Source: Symsagittifera roscoffensis
Taxonomy: Eukaryota; Xenacoelomorpha; Acoela; Convolutidae
Direction: 5' to 3'
DNA: 64,000 bases
Assembly (NCBI RefSeq): GCF_963678635.1
Contig: NC_087064.1
Location: forward strand, 26,516,189 to 26,580,188
Part shown: in pieces, positions 30,118-43,412 of the stretch
Layout of the letters: the number at the start of each line of letters is the position of its first letter
How positions within the stretch are numbered: the first letter of the stretch is position 1
Position numbers and translations under genes: made by a program
Notes under the pieces: model-generated
Databases searched by the model: none
The model's input: only the letters and a program-made list of their open reading frames with translations
What the model was told of the DNA's origin: nothing

Positions 30118-32300
30118 ATGAAAACTATGCATCAATTATTAAATTTTAAATATATTTTCTGTAAACTTCTGAGATTTTTGAGATCATTTGTTTATGAATG
30201 TCAGTTGATCTCATGTATATCATATATCATGTTAATAATTTTTTTGCAGCTGAAGTCACGTAAGGTACCAGATGGAAAACCAATTGAAATTGAAGCAGCG
30301 GACAAATTTTAAGCGAGGAGTTAGAGAAATACCTTCAGATGAAGGAAATGAAAAAGACAGAAAGCATTTGAAAACAAGGATATTCCTGCAGAACTAATTG
30401 ATAAGTGTGTATGATTAAAAAATTCAGTATCAGAAAAATTTAGAAATTATTTTCAAAAATTTATCAGATTAAACGTAATCCTAATTTAATTTTTTTGGAA
30501 GCTTCTAAGCATTTTGAACTTTTAGTCAATAACTTTTATAATTTTTTGTTTCAGAATTTTTTCAATCTTTCATCCCTTTTTGAAATTTTTTATTTAACTT
30601 AAACAAAAAAACTTAAATATTATCATTTAAAACAGGTGCTTTTTGACCAAGTGTCTGCATTTTAATTGCCTCTTTTTATCAGGAGGTTTGTTTGTTTTTC
30701 TGTAGCTTGTGAATTAACCCATTCCGATTTTAGCATATATTTTTTGTTTTTTTTTCCCTACTTTGTTCTTTTCTTTTGGCTCAAACAAATAGGGCCTACT
30801 TTTTTTTACTTCATTTGAGAACCATTTTGAGAAAATCTTGTTTTTCAAGTCTTTTGCATATGTGTGCCTCATAAGGATGAAAAAGTCTTACAATAAATAC
30901 AAACTGATCAAAAATTTGAAGAAATTGACATTAATGATAACAGAAATGCTTTAAGGGTTTCCGTCAAATCAAAAGTTTAATTTTTTTTCAAAAAAATTAT
31001 AATTTTTACCAAATACTTAATCTTTTATATTTTTGTAAATAACTGATATTTTTGAGATCTTATTTTTAAGATTGAAAGTTGATATCATGTATATCATACA
31101 TCATATAATTAATTTTTGTCAGCTGAAGTCACATAAGCTACCGGATGGAAAATCAATTGATTTGGAAGCGGCGGAAATTTTCTATGCGAAAAGAGTAAAC
31201 AAAACAGATAAACACCTTCAGATAAATGAATTGAAACGGACAGAAAAAAAATTTAATGCAAAGATGTTTTTGCTGTACTAACTGATAACGGAGAAGGTTT
31301 AAAACTTTCCGCCCAATCAGAGTTTTAAAATTGTTCTCAGTAAATTTTCATAATAAAAATTACGTAATCTTTAATTTGTAAATTTCTAAGCATTTACAGT
31401 TCGTAGTCTTTAGTTGTTATCACTTTTCATTTCAGATTTTTTTCAAGTTTGACATGACAGTTTGTTTAAACATAGATTAAAATTATAGTATTTTTTTCCA
31501 TTAATTAAAACAAGTCCTTATTGCGCATGTGTCTGTATTCTAATTGCCGGTTTTATCTGTAAATTTGTTTTTTTTTGTAGCTTGTAAATTTACAATTTCC
31601 AAATTTAGCATATATTTTTGCTTTTTTCCTTAATTTCTTCTCTTTATTTGGCTCATAAGATTCCGGTCTGTTTTTATTGACTTAACGGCCTTCATTTGAG
31701 AATCATCACGAGAAAATCTGGTTTCCCAAGATTTTTGTTGCATATTTTGTGCCAAATTAGGATTAAAACATCTTACAATAATTACCAAACCGATTAAAAA
31801 TCAGGAGAAACTGACATTGATGACTACTAAAAACTGGGCCGCATTATATCAGCTTAGTGGCTTTTTTTCAGGAGCTACAAAGTTTAAGGTTTGCATAGGG
31901 GTGTGTTTTAAAGTGAAAGGGTCATTTTTTTTGAGTTTTTTTTTGATTTTTTACTGTCTCTGCTTATGTGTCTTCTGTACTGTTACGGCTTATTTTTTTT
32001 TCGATGTTTTTTTTGCAACATGTTGTTTTGGCATGTGTTTTTTCAAATTTATTTCTTTTTATCAGATCATTACAAATTGTAAATAACATCATGTTCTCAT
32101 TATATCAGTTGATATCAACTTTATCATATACCATGTTAATAGTTTTTTGTCAGCGCTGAGGTCACATAAAGTACCGAATGGAAAAGCAGTTAAAAATATC
32201 ATGCTGAAAAAGTATAGAAACATCTTTAGACAATCGAATTGAAAAAGCCAGAAAAAGCTTGAAAACTAGGATATTCCTGCTGTACCACTTGATAAAGATG
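30118..32300 (+). repeat. Tandem array of ~0.9-1.0 kb units with exon-like module
   Basis: Three units (starting near 30120, 31020 and 32060) share a leader GTTGAT(A/C)TCATGTATATCAT, a pyrimidine tract with CAG, and then an exon-like block beginning CTGAAGTCAC at 30251 and 31123 (variant at 32155). The block encodes LKSHKLPDGKSIDLEAAE-like residues, with stops in the third copy. The middle copy stays open longest (to about 31281). It looks like a tandemly multiplied, now degenerate exon of an unknown gene. Confidence 0.55.
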
Positions 32301-32400
32301 TACGTTTCTGTTTACTGAAAAAGTCACATATGAGGATAAAATTGTTAATCTATTGTAACCAAAACAGTTTAACGAACAAAAAAATCTCAAAGGTTAGGTT

Positions 32401-33480
32401 GCCATGAAAATTGAAAAAGACATTAGTGAAGAACTGCAGGCAAATCAAAAGGAAGATGAGATCAAAAATGACTCAGCACTAGGTTGAGATCATTAGTGGG
32501 GTTGCCGGTCAAGTTGTACGGTTTGGCTAAAGTCTACATTAACGGGACGCCTCTTCGACCGGTAGCTCATTCGACCAACTCAATAAATGTTGGCAAAGCA
32601 AATTTGAAAAAATGAGGGGACAAACATTGAAACGTCAACTCAGATGGCCAAGAAAGTCATGGTGAAAACTAAAGTGGACTGCGATGAGAGTATAATTTTC
32701 CTTGAAGTGAAAATGTTTCACACAAATTTCACGCTTAAAGAAGCTATTGAAATAATACTAGCAGATAAACGAGCAGGCCAGACATGGAAAAAAATGTTAG
32801 AAGAGGCAGAGACAAAAATACACTTTAATGCAAAAACCTGTGGTATATACAAAAAGACTGTCTAGCTAAAGAAACTTCCATTGCTGTAATTCTAGACAAT
32901 TTGTGGCTAAAGGAGTCCAAACGAGCGTTAAGGGGTAGCACAACGACTAAGCCATCCAATAAAAAGTTGGGATAGCATCTTCTCTCAGTGTCGAAGAAGA
33001 GTGACCTATAGAGAATACAGAGTTGCATGCAAAGACAGCTTGACATGGTTTCAATTAAATTGTGAATTGTGGAAGTTTATCGAGTCCGAAAACGCAATCT
33101 TTTCAGAGACAGTCTGATATTGAAAACTTTGTTTAGATCAACCTGAAAGTGACCAATTTGACGTGGGTGTTAAATGTTTTTCCAAGTTATGTCAATGAAA
33201 TTTTGAGAACTGTGATCAATAACGACCGTGGTCAACTTTACAGGCTTCAAACAAATGTTACCCGTGTTTGAGTTTTACTCTCCTCTTGAGAAACCTGGTG
33301 ACTAGGAGAAATTGGCCTTCTTGAATTCCTGGACTCACGGACTCTGACACTGGTACGATACTGAGTTTCAGAAATAGTGCCCCTTTTGCAAACAAAAAGG
33401 GTTGAGAGGACCGTTCGTTGGGTGTTTAGGAGTACATCAGTCTGGGAGAGATTTCAAGAGGCATTGGTTGCTAACTAAAA
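32401..33480 (+). pseudogene. Degenerate unknown gene fragment
   Basis: Coding-like patches are scattered over three frames. One is open at 32644-32865 (FTLKEAIEIILADKRAGQTW). Near 33370-33470 there is a patch reading KKGLRGPFVGCLGVHQSG. Stops and shifts separate them, so this is a decayed gene. I recognise no family. It follows the exon-like tandem array and could be the downstream part of the same gene. Confidence 0.4.
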
Positions 33481-33654
33481 ACAATGATTGGAAAATCAAT
33501 GTCCGGTGAAATAGTCAGATGGATCAAAGCTGCGATAAAGTTGGATAATTGAAAGTAAAATGTTTTTGACTCTTGTGCATTAAAACTGAAAATAGAAAAA
33601 TTCAGATAAACATAGAGCTTTTGGCATGTTTTAATTCTGGTGTAAAGAAGTAAT

Positions 33655-36165
33655 ATACTAATTCAGCATGACTTACATATGCATTTTTTATTAGCTAACA
33701 AAATTTTTTTTTTCGTTTTGCTAGACACCTACTGTAGAACAAAAGTAACGCAACGAAAGAAATTAAAAACCCAAAAGGGGAAATTTTGGAAAAAGCACAG
33801 CACCATGTTAGTTATGGCCCCTAGATAGTGATATATCTTGTTTTCATCCGAGAGAATTACATACGAAACAATTTTATGATTTTAATTATGAAACAAGAAA
33901 TGAAACAGTTTTTTGATTACATTTATATGTAAGGTTTTTGAATTTTGAAAATGCGTTACTTTTTTTATTCGTAATAGTTTTTTTGACATTTCTGAAACTT
34001 CTTTTTCGTTTTGTTTTTTGACTTGTAGCGCCGCCTTTCTTGTGTTTTATCGCATCTGGCGCAAAGCTCCGCTTAGCCTCCGTGTCAAAAAATGTCTAGC
34101 TATCGGTTCCTGATATTTGTTTTGATTTTATTTTATATTTCAAGTATTCAATCAAACAAAGTTGCATAAAAAGCTCGCCATTAAAAACAATTTATATACC
34201 TAAGGATAAACCAAAAGTTAATTTCAAAAATGACATTTTTATTTCACAGTTTTTCAAATCAAAAACACTGAGCTATAAAAATAGAGTACTAGATATTCAA
34301 AAAAATTTGCAAACTAATACATTACATGTTTGGAGACTCAATTACACAATTGGAGACTCAACAATTTAAGAAAAATAAATGCAATAAAAAAAGAATTTGA
34401 TTGCAAAAAATGATTCATCAATCTCAATGCAAGAAAACCAGCAAGTCCGTCTGATCTTCCGGCATGGGCTTGGATAGACGGCTGCAATGAAATCTATTTT
34501 CACTTGATTTTCTTAATGAAATACATGAAGATATTATGCTTACTTTGAAAATCAAAAAAGCCCATGTTACGGCAATATTTAGTAAAATGACCAAGAATTA
34601 GCAGAAAAATACATGCCAAAATTTATAATTGGTGCATTATCAAAATTATTCGAAAAACTGTTGCATAAATGAAAAAATGAAAATGTATTAAGCAATACTT
34701 TACTTAGCAATACACAAAATGGATTTAGGTCATCATACGCTACTCTCAGAATTTTTATTGGAAGAAAGAAATGCGTCGCTGTAGCCTCGGTTTTTGAGTT
34801 TAACTTCATCAGCAATCAGTAAAAAAAGACTACAGTAAAGAACACCGAATCGGACTGGTTGTTGCTCTGTCAAAGTGTCCGTCAAGAAACTTTCTTAGGA
34901 CCTTTCATTTAAAACTCACTTTAGACCTTACATAAATCATCTACACTTGTCTGCAGTTATCACAAAATTACCTATACTCTTCAGCAACTGCAGGCATCTT
35001 GTCAGAAATTTTTTCACTACTTTCAACAAAAAACAAAGCAAGAGGTACCAAATTTTAAAAAGTACACTAATAGATGACGATAGTCTTCCTGTAGAAAAAT
35101 TACAAGCAAAGTATCTAGGAGTTATCCTAGATCAAAATCTTGAGAAAAAATGGCTTGTGGAGTTAAAAAAACTGCAAACAGTTAAGAACCTTATAGCAAT
35201 CAAGATTCGAAAATTATTAATGAAAGACTTATTAGTTAGTCATCTACATTAACCATCAATTGTTTTTAGATATCTGACTGTTTCAGACCTTTCTATCAAC
35301 GAGAATAAGTGTTTTGCTTTGGAGCTGTCTGAGCCAGCACAAGTAGCCGTAAAGATTCCTAGCAACGCTTACTCGAAACTCTAGAAGGATCATTGGACAG
35401 TTGTCATGGGGGCCTGATTTTTGGACTAAACAATAGTGTTCTAAGCCCATAGTTGTAATTGGCTTTAAACTCTTTCAAATTCTTGCTTTAAATGATTTCT
35501 TATCTTTGGACTCTCGTTATCATATAGTTTAAGAGATTTTTTGTGCGACAAGAAAGGGTGTTTCCCCCGTAAAGAACTTTGTTCGCATGATGACCTTGAG
35601 TGATAGTTATCTGCCTTTTGAGCTAATTTTTTTTTCATACCCCCAAATTTTGAGTCATAGGTAGTGAGAAAACATAAATACTACGTCCATAGCTGAAAAA
35701 ATATACAGAACTTTTTTCAAAGAATCGTTGTTCTCTAAATACATGTTTTCCTTCCTACCGTTAACATTGGGAAGGAATTTTGTACTCGGTTGTGTTGTAT
35801 TTTCTTTCTTTTCCGGGTAAAATCAGGTACCACGACTGACCATCGGACTGACTCAAGTGATATATCATTTCAAAGCCATTTCAATTGCGATTTGAACGAC
35901 ATAAAAAATCAAAAACCTCAAAAAAATTTAAACGGTGTCGAGAAAAACTGGTTTAAATTTTGAGTTTTTTTTCTTTTTCTAGCAAGTATAGCAGCCAAGT
36001 ATAACAAGCTAGTGAGAAGGATTAGCTATGCAACTTTTGTTTAGGCTCTGAAAAGTTTGTTTTACTTCCAAAAGTTACTGCCAAAAAAATTGATAAAATT
36101 TCAAAAACTTTTTCTGATTCAAGTTTTCCTTCCTATGATTGTCGAATATGCACTAGTTCTAGAAT
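33655..36165 (+). repeat. Segmental duplication, copy B
   Basis: Copy B is collinear with copy C at an offset of about 2.77 kb. Landmarks are ATACTAATTCAGCAT, CGCAAC(G/T)AAAGAAATTAAAAACC, TAGCGCCGCC, CTGCAATGAAATCTAT, the LINE fragment, and GATATCTGACTGTTT(C/T)AGACC. It keeps the uninterrupted target sites of the BEL element (CCCAT at about 35447) and of the solo LTR. Confidence 0.7.
34550..35255 (+). mobile_element. CR1/L2-like LINE reverse transcriptase fragment (copy B)
   Basis: A degraded non-LTR RT spans several frames: IGALSKLFEKLLHK near 34625-34680, NTQNGFRSSYAT near 34715-34750, and AKYLGVILDQNLEKKW at 35107-35160. The central domain with the catalytic YADD is deleted. It is homologous to the better-preserved fragment at 37255-38140. 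Dead copy. Confidence 0.65.
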
Positions 36166-37254
36166 TTACTTTTAATCACAACACACACAAAAAAACTACT
36201 GTAAATTGAACAAAATACATAACTATTTTGTGTAAGTTTTCTAAGAATGTGGTCGGAACCTTCTGGTACTTGCACGGCACCGGCTATTCTTCATAACTTT
36301 TCAATTTCAGTGTCTCCTTTCTAAAAGTTGTTTTTTTTTAAATGCTTACTTTCCATAACTTAGTTCAGAGTTTCTTCCCACAATTTTGTAGATAAACCGA
36401 GAGTTTTAACGTAATTAAATTCTCGTGTAAATGAGTAATATACTAATTCAGCATCAGTTACAGATGCATTTTGTTATTAAAAATCATTTGGCATTTAAAC
36501 CGTTATTTTTTTCGTTTTGTTAGATACATGGTGGAGAAAAAAATATAACGCAACTAAAGAAATTAAAAACCCAAATAAATTTTTTTTTTGTTTCAAATAA
36601 TGAACCAGACAAAAATGTGTTACTAACGTTTTGTTTTCACACAAGAAATGAAAGAATTTTATAATTACAAGGATTTATATGAAACTTTTTTGAGTTTTGA
36701 AAATTGGATGGTTGGGTTACTTTTTTTCTTCGTTTATAGTTTTGTCTACATTATTTTTCTTCTTACTTTTTGGCCTGTAGCGCCGCCACTAAAAACATTT
36801 TATGCGTAAAGACAAATTAAAAAATAAGTTCAAATGTGACAATTTTATTTCACGTTTTTTCAGTTCAAAACCACTGAGCCATGGAAATTGAATATGATAA
36901 TAGATACTAAAAGTTCAAAAAATCTGCAAACTAATGCAATACACGTTTGGAGACTCAATAACAGACAATTTAAAAATAGTAAATTTGTTGAAATACAAGT
37001 TTTCAAGAGGAGGCTTTTTCTTTGACATAAGATGAAAAAGCTTATAAGACCAAGTTGAACTAAATAAAAATTATGCAGAACACAACCTTTTCCGAAAAAG
37101 CCAAAAACATTTTGCTTTTCGATTTATAAATGAATTTGATTGCAGAAGGAATAACTCAATCAAATGCATGAAAACCAGCTAGTCAGTCTGATCTTCCTTC
37201 ATGTGCTCTGATAGGCGGCTGCAATGAAATCTATACTCACTTGACTTTCTTAAT

Positions 37255-38140
37255 GAACGAAATCAAAAAACATAAAATGTTTCCTTTGAAACATAAAAAG
37301 CCCTTGTTACGCCCATACATCAAAATTGACCCCGATTTAACGAAAAATTACATGCCATTTTCAATAACAGGAGCATAATCGAAAGTATTCGAAAAAAAGT
37401 TGCATAAAGAAATAAGTGATAATATATTAAACAATATCTTATTTAAGAATACAAAATATGGATTTAGATTATCATACTCTACTATGCATGCATTAATTCA
37501 CAGAACTGAACTCTCAGAATTTGAACGGGAAGAAACATATACGTCGCCGTAGCCTTATTGGATCTTTCAAGAGTTTTTGATTCAATCGATTGTAAATTTA
37601 TAAAATTAAATAGTCTGGGCTTGTCAGAGTCGTTTTTTGAGATGATCTATAACTTCATCAGCAAAAAGTAACAAAAGACTACAGTAAATAGCACCGAATC
37701 GGACACGGGTGTCGCTCTGTCAAATTGCAACATGCAGATGATACCCTAATTTTCTGCAATCACCAGAAAGCTTTCTCTACTCTTCAGCATTTGCAGGCAC
37801 CTTTTCAGAAACGTTCTCACTACTTAACAAAATATTACCTAAAACTAAACTCTGACAAAAATGAGCTGATTGTTTTCAGCAAGAAGCAAATCAAGAGGTA
37901 CCAAAATAAAAAAAATATACAACTAGATGATGCTAGTACGCTTTTTGTGGAAAAATCTCAAATAACGTATCTAGGAGTTATCCTTAATCAATATGTTACC
38001 TTCCAGGGTGAAGTAGGAAACATCTTGAAGAAAATGGCTTGTGCAGTTAAAAAAAAGTTGCAAACAGCTAGAAACACTTTACCAATCAAGACTTGAAAAT
38101 TATTAATGAAAGTTTTGTTAATTAGTCATCTACATTAACC
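37255..38140 (+). mobile_element. CR1/L2-like LINE reverse transcriptase fragment (copy C)
   Basis: Conserved patches are KKPLLRPYIKIDPDLTKNYM, then FEKKLHKEISDNILNN, STMHALIHRTE, ALLDLSRVFDSIDC-like, and after a deletion QHADDTLIFCNHQKAFST (RT motif with ADD) and QITYLGVILNQYVTF. This order defines a non-LTR retrotransposon RT of the CR1/L2 kind. The last open piece is 37725-38096. Internal deletion and shifts make it inactive. A nearby short patch (DLSINENECYALEM at 38454) is shared with copy B and is not LINE-like. Confidence 0.75.
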
Positions 38141-38642
38141 ATCCATACTCTTAAGCAAGCACTTTTACAGCTGAAAAGTTCCATTGACCTGACGCACATA
38201 ACCGATATGATTCAATCTCTTATATCAATTTAAGTTTTTTTTTTAAAATTAAAACTAATTTTCAATTGTTTTATTTGGCATGTTTTTTGGTGAATTATGA
38301 GCTTTATTCAAGGCAATTTGAGACAAAAAATTAATGGTTTTCTCAAATTCTGTCTTCTTCATTACCAAGCTATGTTTTATTTGTTTTGCAATTTACCAAA
38401 CTGATCTTGCTCGCTTACATTTTTTAATTGCATTTAGATATCTGACTGTTTTAGACCTTTCTATCAACGAGAATGAGTGTTATGCTTTGGAGATGTCTAA
38501 GCCAGCACAAATAGCATTAAAGGTTCCCAGTAACACTTACTCAATAGATTAGAAGAATCAATAGACGAGTTTTTGTTTTAACACATGTCGTCATGGGGGA
38601 GGTCTTGATTTTTTGGATAAATATATGGTGTTTTAAGCCGAT

Positions 38643-38829
38643 TGTTGGAGCACACAAACCATGTTTTAAATGGCAAGATAGTTTGATCAGTTGTAAACTC
38701 AATTAAAAACGCATGCTTATTTTCCCATAATTTTTTAAATTTCATTCACTCTCAATTTTTAGTAATTAAATCATCTTCTATTCAGTTTTCATGCAATGCA
38801 GTCATTTTCCAGCTATCGCGAAGTATTCA
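38643..38829 (+). repeat. Left LTR of the BEL element
   Basis: 187 bp, starts TGTTGGAGCA and ends AGTATTCA. It matches 42943-43124 at most positions with small indels. Target duplication CCGAT lies just outside. Confidence 0.88.
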
Positions 38830-38849
38830 TTCTGGTCCGCCTCAAAACC

Positions 38850-39480
38850 TAAGGAAACTAAGCCTTTTACAGAAAGTGAAACTCCATCAGCTATGGAGAA
38901 GCTTAAAGGAGCTTAAAGAAACTGTCTGCGAGTTCTGAAACGGTAAATTTTCTAAAGCCAGCTACCTAAATTGTAATCAGGACGAGTTGAGCGATGAAAC
39001 ATAGCCGCATCAAGTCAGCCTATCAACCCTGTTGTAACTATGCTGAAGCTACAGTGGCTAAATCAGGATTGCCGCAGATCAATCTCCTTCAGGGGCGATT
39101 TCCTTGCCTGGCTCATCATGAACTTGGATACGACAGAAAGCAACTACGAGTTAGCGCTTCAAATGCTAAAGCAGAGATGCAAAAATGATCGAGTCATCCT
39201 TCGAAAGCTTTTGTCGCGAAATCTCGGATTCACTGCAGGTCGGACGGAGAACGTGTCTTAGCTTCGTCAGCTACACTCAGTCTTCAACAAGACTTCGCAG
39301 TCCACCAAGGCACTCGGAAGGTCAGTAGAAAACGATTTGTGGCATTTTCTTCTCCTGGAGAGTTTTGAAGGCATGGAAACTGCAAGCGATGGGACTGAAG
39401 CTCTTGATTTCGATCGACTCTTGGTGTTCTTAGACAACAGAGTCAGGTCTCCAGAGGTGGTTGAAGGGTCACATTCCAGA
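38850..39480 (+). pseudogene. BEL/Pao gag remnant
   Basis: Frames at 38994-39188 and 39040-39261 and later patches carry a BEL gag signature: a segment like RRSISFRGDFLAWLIM followed by NYELALQMLKQRCKND and an LESFEG-containing stretch near 39355. In the family the region ISIPxFxGDxxxWxxF is the recognition block of Pao-type gag. Stops and frame changes are frequent. Confidence 0.65.
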
Positions 39481-39829
39481 CCCATATAAGCAAAAGATTG
39501 AGCAGCAGATGTTCCTGACAGTAAAAAACCGATCTCGGAAGATTGGCTTCTCTTTACCACAGTCAAAAGTTCAAGGAAATGGTATCCAATATGTCAGTAT
39601 GCGAAAAACAGATCAATGCAAAGTCAGGAAGAAAGAATTTTGTGACCAGTAATGGATGTGTTTCAATTGCTTGTGTTCCAGCCACGGCATTCAGCAATGT
39701 TCTTCAACATAACTCTGCAAGATTTTTCAAAAAAAGCATCCTTCAACTTTTCTTGGCAGTTCTAGTCAGCCGAGTCTTCATCTAGCAGCGACAAAAGATG
39801 GTCTCTAAATCAACCGAACTGGAACTATT

Positions 39830-40350
39830 ACAGTTCTTCCAACGGTTAACGTCAAAATTCGATCTCAGAACGGACGAGTTCATCACTTGAGGGCGCTCGT
39901 TGACAATTGTGCTCAGACGAACGTCATTAACCTACAGGCTATGCAACGGCTTGGCTTCAAACCAACAGAAGCTCAAGTTCGCATAAAAGTTCTCGTAGTG
40001 AACCAGAAGAACGCTAGTTCTACACATGGCCGAAAGAATCTCACAATTCTACCAAAAATTGGTAACAATTTCCAAGTTTCTTGTCTGGCGTTGGAAAACA
40101 TCACGGATCACGGGCATCCAAACACCCAAATCGCAGCCAAAAATCTACGAAAGGTTAGCAACTTCAACTTAGCAGATCCAGTTTTCGACAAGCCCAACAC
40201 AATTGATCTCCTTCTTGTACAATTCATCTACACACACATTGTGAAGTCACGAAACGTCAAGGAAGGAACTATACTGCTAACCGACACGATCCTTGGTTGG
40301 ACAACCTCAGGTGTCGCTGATACCAATCACACAGTCACAACACGATGACA
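39830..40350 (+). pseudogene. BEL/Pao aspartic protease region (DUF1758 type)
   Basis: The 153-residue frame at 39887-40348 starts RALVDNCAQTNVINLQAMQR. This is the position where BEL proteases have a D(S/T)G-like active site, here DNC. It ends IDLLLVQ...LTDTILGWTTSG, the conserved close of the domain. The replacement of Gly by Cys in the active site suggests loss of activity. It processes the BEL polyprotein in functional relatives. Confidence 0.78.
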
Positions 40351-40519
40351 CTCGCCACGATATGGAAGCAACTTCCTTGACAACCAGTCCACCACATTTG
40401 ACAGATTCTGGGAAAATGAAGATATTCCTTCATCTCCAGAATCCCAACTTTCATCCAACGAACCTTAGTGTATCCGACATTTCGATCAGTGTACGACGTA
40501 TTGCCCAGAAGAACGAGGT

Positions 40520-42010
40520 ATGGTGAGATTTTCAATCAAAAAATCACAGGGTATCTATGACGAAATCAACCATGAAAGCTTGCCCGATATTGGTCACTCA
40601 GCACGCAAAGCTTTCCGGCAGTTGAATTCTAATGAGAAGAAGCTACGATTGAACCGTGAAGCCAAGAACCAAAACAACGACTTCTTCCATGAGATGATTG
40701 ACACTGGCCATCTCGAGAAGGTACATGTGTCATATCAATTTCTTCTATTCGGGAAGTACTTCATCTTGCCTCATCATGCAGTTTGGAAGTCGGACTCAAC
40801 AACATTAAAGCGCAGAGCTCTTTTCAGCGGATCAACTCCAACGTCAAATGGAAGGTCGTTGAAAGATTACTACTGGTTGGTCCCAAGCGGCAGCCAGACC
40901 TCTTCAACATCCTGGTCCGGTTCCGATTCTACAAAATTGCCTTATCTGGCGACATCATCAAGATGTACAGGCAAATATAACAACACCCCAAAGACAGAAA
41001 TTGGCAAGCATTCGTAAGTGGACAAGCAACAGCAGGGTTGTCAGGAACGATATACCCGACAAAATGCATGGAAACGAACAGTTAATCTCAGAAAATGACC
41101 AAAGCGTCAAAACTCTTGGGCTCAATTGGCATCCAGTTTCTGATTGTTTCCAGCACCGGTGTGTGAATAAAGTGGACTCAGTGAAGCCTGTAGGCATTAC
41201 CGCAAACTTTATTAAGCCAACAAAAAACTCGAGTGTTGATTTTGAAGTTGTTGCCGAAAAAGTCAAGAACCAGAGTCAAAAAACAGTTTTTTCAAGTTTC
41301 GAGGTCGACCTAACCCAAAAACTGGCCAACGTTGGACGAAGTTTTCCGACCGAGAAAATCAAAAATCGAGAGCAAACCGGCTATCAGCACACTTCATTGG
41401 CTTGCCCCTTGACAGGAATCATCCAGATGCCTCCTACAAAGTTTTTTTGCAAAAGTCAAGCGGACTTCACAGGAGCCATAATGCGGTCAACATCAACGGA
41501 ATATTTTAAAGTGAAAATTCCGGAACCAACCCCCCAAAAAAGGCAAGGAAGCGCTAAACTTGCGCTAAAAAGACAAGAAAATCACATAGAAACCCATCTA
41601 CAATGATTGGAGCAGCTCATTAGGTTTGTTCGAAAGCATTCGAACACCTACAATCACTCACTCGCCGGATGATAGCAAGCAACATTGGACGAATTTTTGA
41701 TCTTCTTGGACTAGTGACCCCTGTAAAGGTAATACCAAGATTCTATTCCAAAAAGCTTGGGATGGGGTTTTGGAAAGGGATGATGATGTTGGGGCACATA
41801 TAGCTAACCAATTCCAATACTGGATGGATAGCTTTGGAGTTTTGTCTTCCCTGGCAGTGCCTCGTTACTTGGCCATGGACAGCTTTCAGCAAGTTGATCT
41901 TCATGTCTTCTGGATGCATCAGTGATGGCTCATGGAGCAGCTATCTATGCCAGAACAACATCAGACGCAGGAATTCACACTGCATTGCTAACCTTTAAGT
42001 CACGACCTGC
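40520..42010 (+). pseudogene. BEL/Pao reverse transcriptase and RNase H remnant
   Basis: RT patches are FFHEMIDTGHLEKVHVS, FILPHHAVWKSDSTTLKRRA and LLLVGPKRQPDLFNILVRF with a downstream LSGDIIKMYRQI (fingers/palm of BEL RT). Later, IFDLLGLVTPVKV near 41695 and a Phe-Met-His / MAHGAAIYAR patch near 41910-41950 match the RNase H-proximal region. The catalytic YxDD was not seen. Frames switch repeatedly. Confidence 0.75.
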
Positions 42011-42388
42011 ACCAAGGAAGAAAGTTTGTAATCCAAGACTTGAGCTTTGTTATATGCTTTTGGGCTGCAAACTCCTGAAATGTGTCTTGAAGTCAATTCA
42101 GACTTTGCAATTCGTGGCAGATGTCAGCGTCTGCAGTTATTCAACATTAGCACTTACTTGGATCAGAATATCTCCAAATAGGTACTCATATTTTGTGGCC
42201 AACCGTATTGCCAAAATTCAACAGATGCTATCAGCCAACAAGTGGAAACACGTTCTGACTCGTCAAAACCCGATCAGTCTATGCGACCCGATCAGTCTAT
42301 AGTGTGATCAAATGCTGATCAGTCTATGCGACCAGTAGCAGCAGCTGAATTACAAAATTTCCAGCTTTGATGGTCAGGCCCTTCTTGG

Positions 42389-42754
42389 TTGCAGACAAAT
42401 GAAGTTTCTATTCCATCACAACCAACAATTCTTGAAGCAAATGAAGAGAAGAATGAGGTCAAACGGTCCGTGGACAAAACCATCTTACTCCTTCAGGCAG
42501 CAGGTAGGGACGAAACTATACAAGCAGCAAAAGCAACCAGGACTAAACGTCGGACAAACAAAAAGAGCGGAAAGTTCCTCCATTTGGAACGATGGGGATC
42601 TTTTGGTAAAGCTCTACGCATTGGAGCATTAGTTGGAAAGTTCGCCCTGAATTTTCTGAAAAAGAAGACCAACGATCGTAATCAGCTTCGAAAAAAGGGA
42701 CGAAACCTTTTTGTACGAGACGATCAGGAGCAGAATTTTGACGAAGAAACATAA
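42389..42754 (+). pseudogene. Basic 3' open frame of the BEL element
   Basis: The 121-residue frame is Lys/Arg-rich (KATRTKRRTNKKSGKF, NFLKKKTNDRNQLRKKGRN) and located just before the right LTR. It may be the end of the polyprotein, brought near by deletion of integrase, or an independent basic protein. The preceding 42250-42310 has direct repeats of GATCAGTCTATGCGACC. Confidence 0.4.
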
Positions 42755-42942
42755 ACAGACAAAAAACAAAAAAAATTCAAAAACAATGGATCAGGGGCTG
42801 CATTAACCAACTCCAGCCGCTTGAGTACTACCCCACACTCCTAATTCACCTTCGCCGCCTTCTTCGCAATTTCCACCTTACCCGCAATCAATCCTGCAAC
42901 TTCGCATCTGCGGCAAAGATCAAAGATCAACGGGGGCGGCAA

Positions 42943-43124
42943 AGTTGGAGCAAACAAAGCATGTTTTAAATGCCAAGTTATTTTTGTTCATGTGTAAACT
43001 CAATTAAAAACGCATGCTAATTTTCTCATAAGTTATTCATTTCATTTACCCGCATTTTATAGTAATCATCTTTACTTAACTTTTTATACAACACAGTCGC
43101 TTTCCAGCTATCGCGAAGTATTCA
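42943..43124 (+). repeat. Right LTR of the BEL element
   Basis: 182 bp, begins AGTTGGAGCA (first base changed from T) and ends AGTATTCA, followed by CCGAT. A purine-rich CGGGGGCGGCAAA precedes it. Confidence 0.88.
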
Positions 43125-43412
43125 CCGATAGTTGTACTTGACTCATAACCCTTTTAAAATCTTGCTTTAAATGATTTCTAATCATTGGACTATCCACATA
43201 GTTTAAGATTTTTTTGTTTATGCGACAAGGAAGAGGGTCGTCCTGAAAGAACTTAATTCGCATGATGACCTCAAGTGGTAGTTATCTTCATTTTGAGCTA
43301 TGTTATTCGTATCCCCAAATTTTGAGTCATAATTAAGGAAAAAACATAGGTATTTTGTCTACAGTTGAACGTGGATAAAGAATTTTTCAAGAAATTTTTT
43401 AAAAAAGTGTTC

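Larger units (their letters stand above)
38643..43124 (+). mobile_element. Degenerate BEL/Pao LTR retrotransposon
   Basis: LTRs lie at 38643-38829 (187 bp) and 42943-43124 (182 bp), both close to GTTGGAGCA...GCGAAGTATTCA and clearly diverged. The target duplication CCGAT is present at 38638-38642 and 43125-43129, and the empty site in copy B reads CCCAT. The internal part carries gag, a BEL-type protease, RT and part of RNase H, all with many stops. No integrase was recognised before the right LTR, so an internal deletion is likely. This is an old, inactive copy. Confidence 0.9.

Noticed and set aside
38437-38552. Leucine-rich host exon (DLSINENECYALEM)
   Set aside because: A short coding-like patch also present in copy B at 35265, but interrupted and not extendable to a gene.
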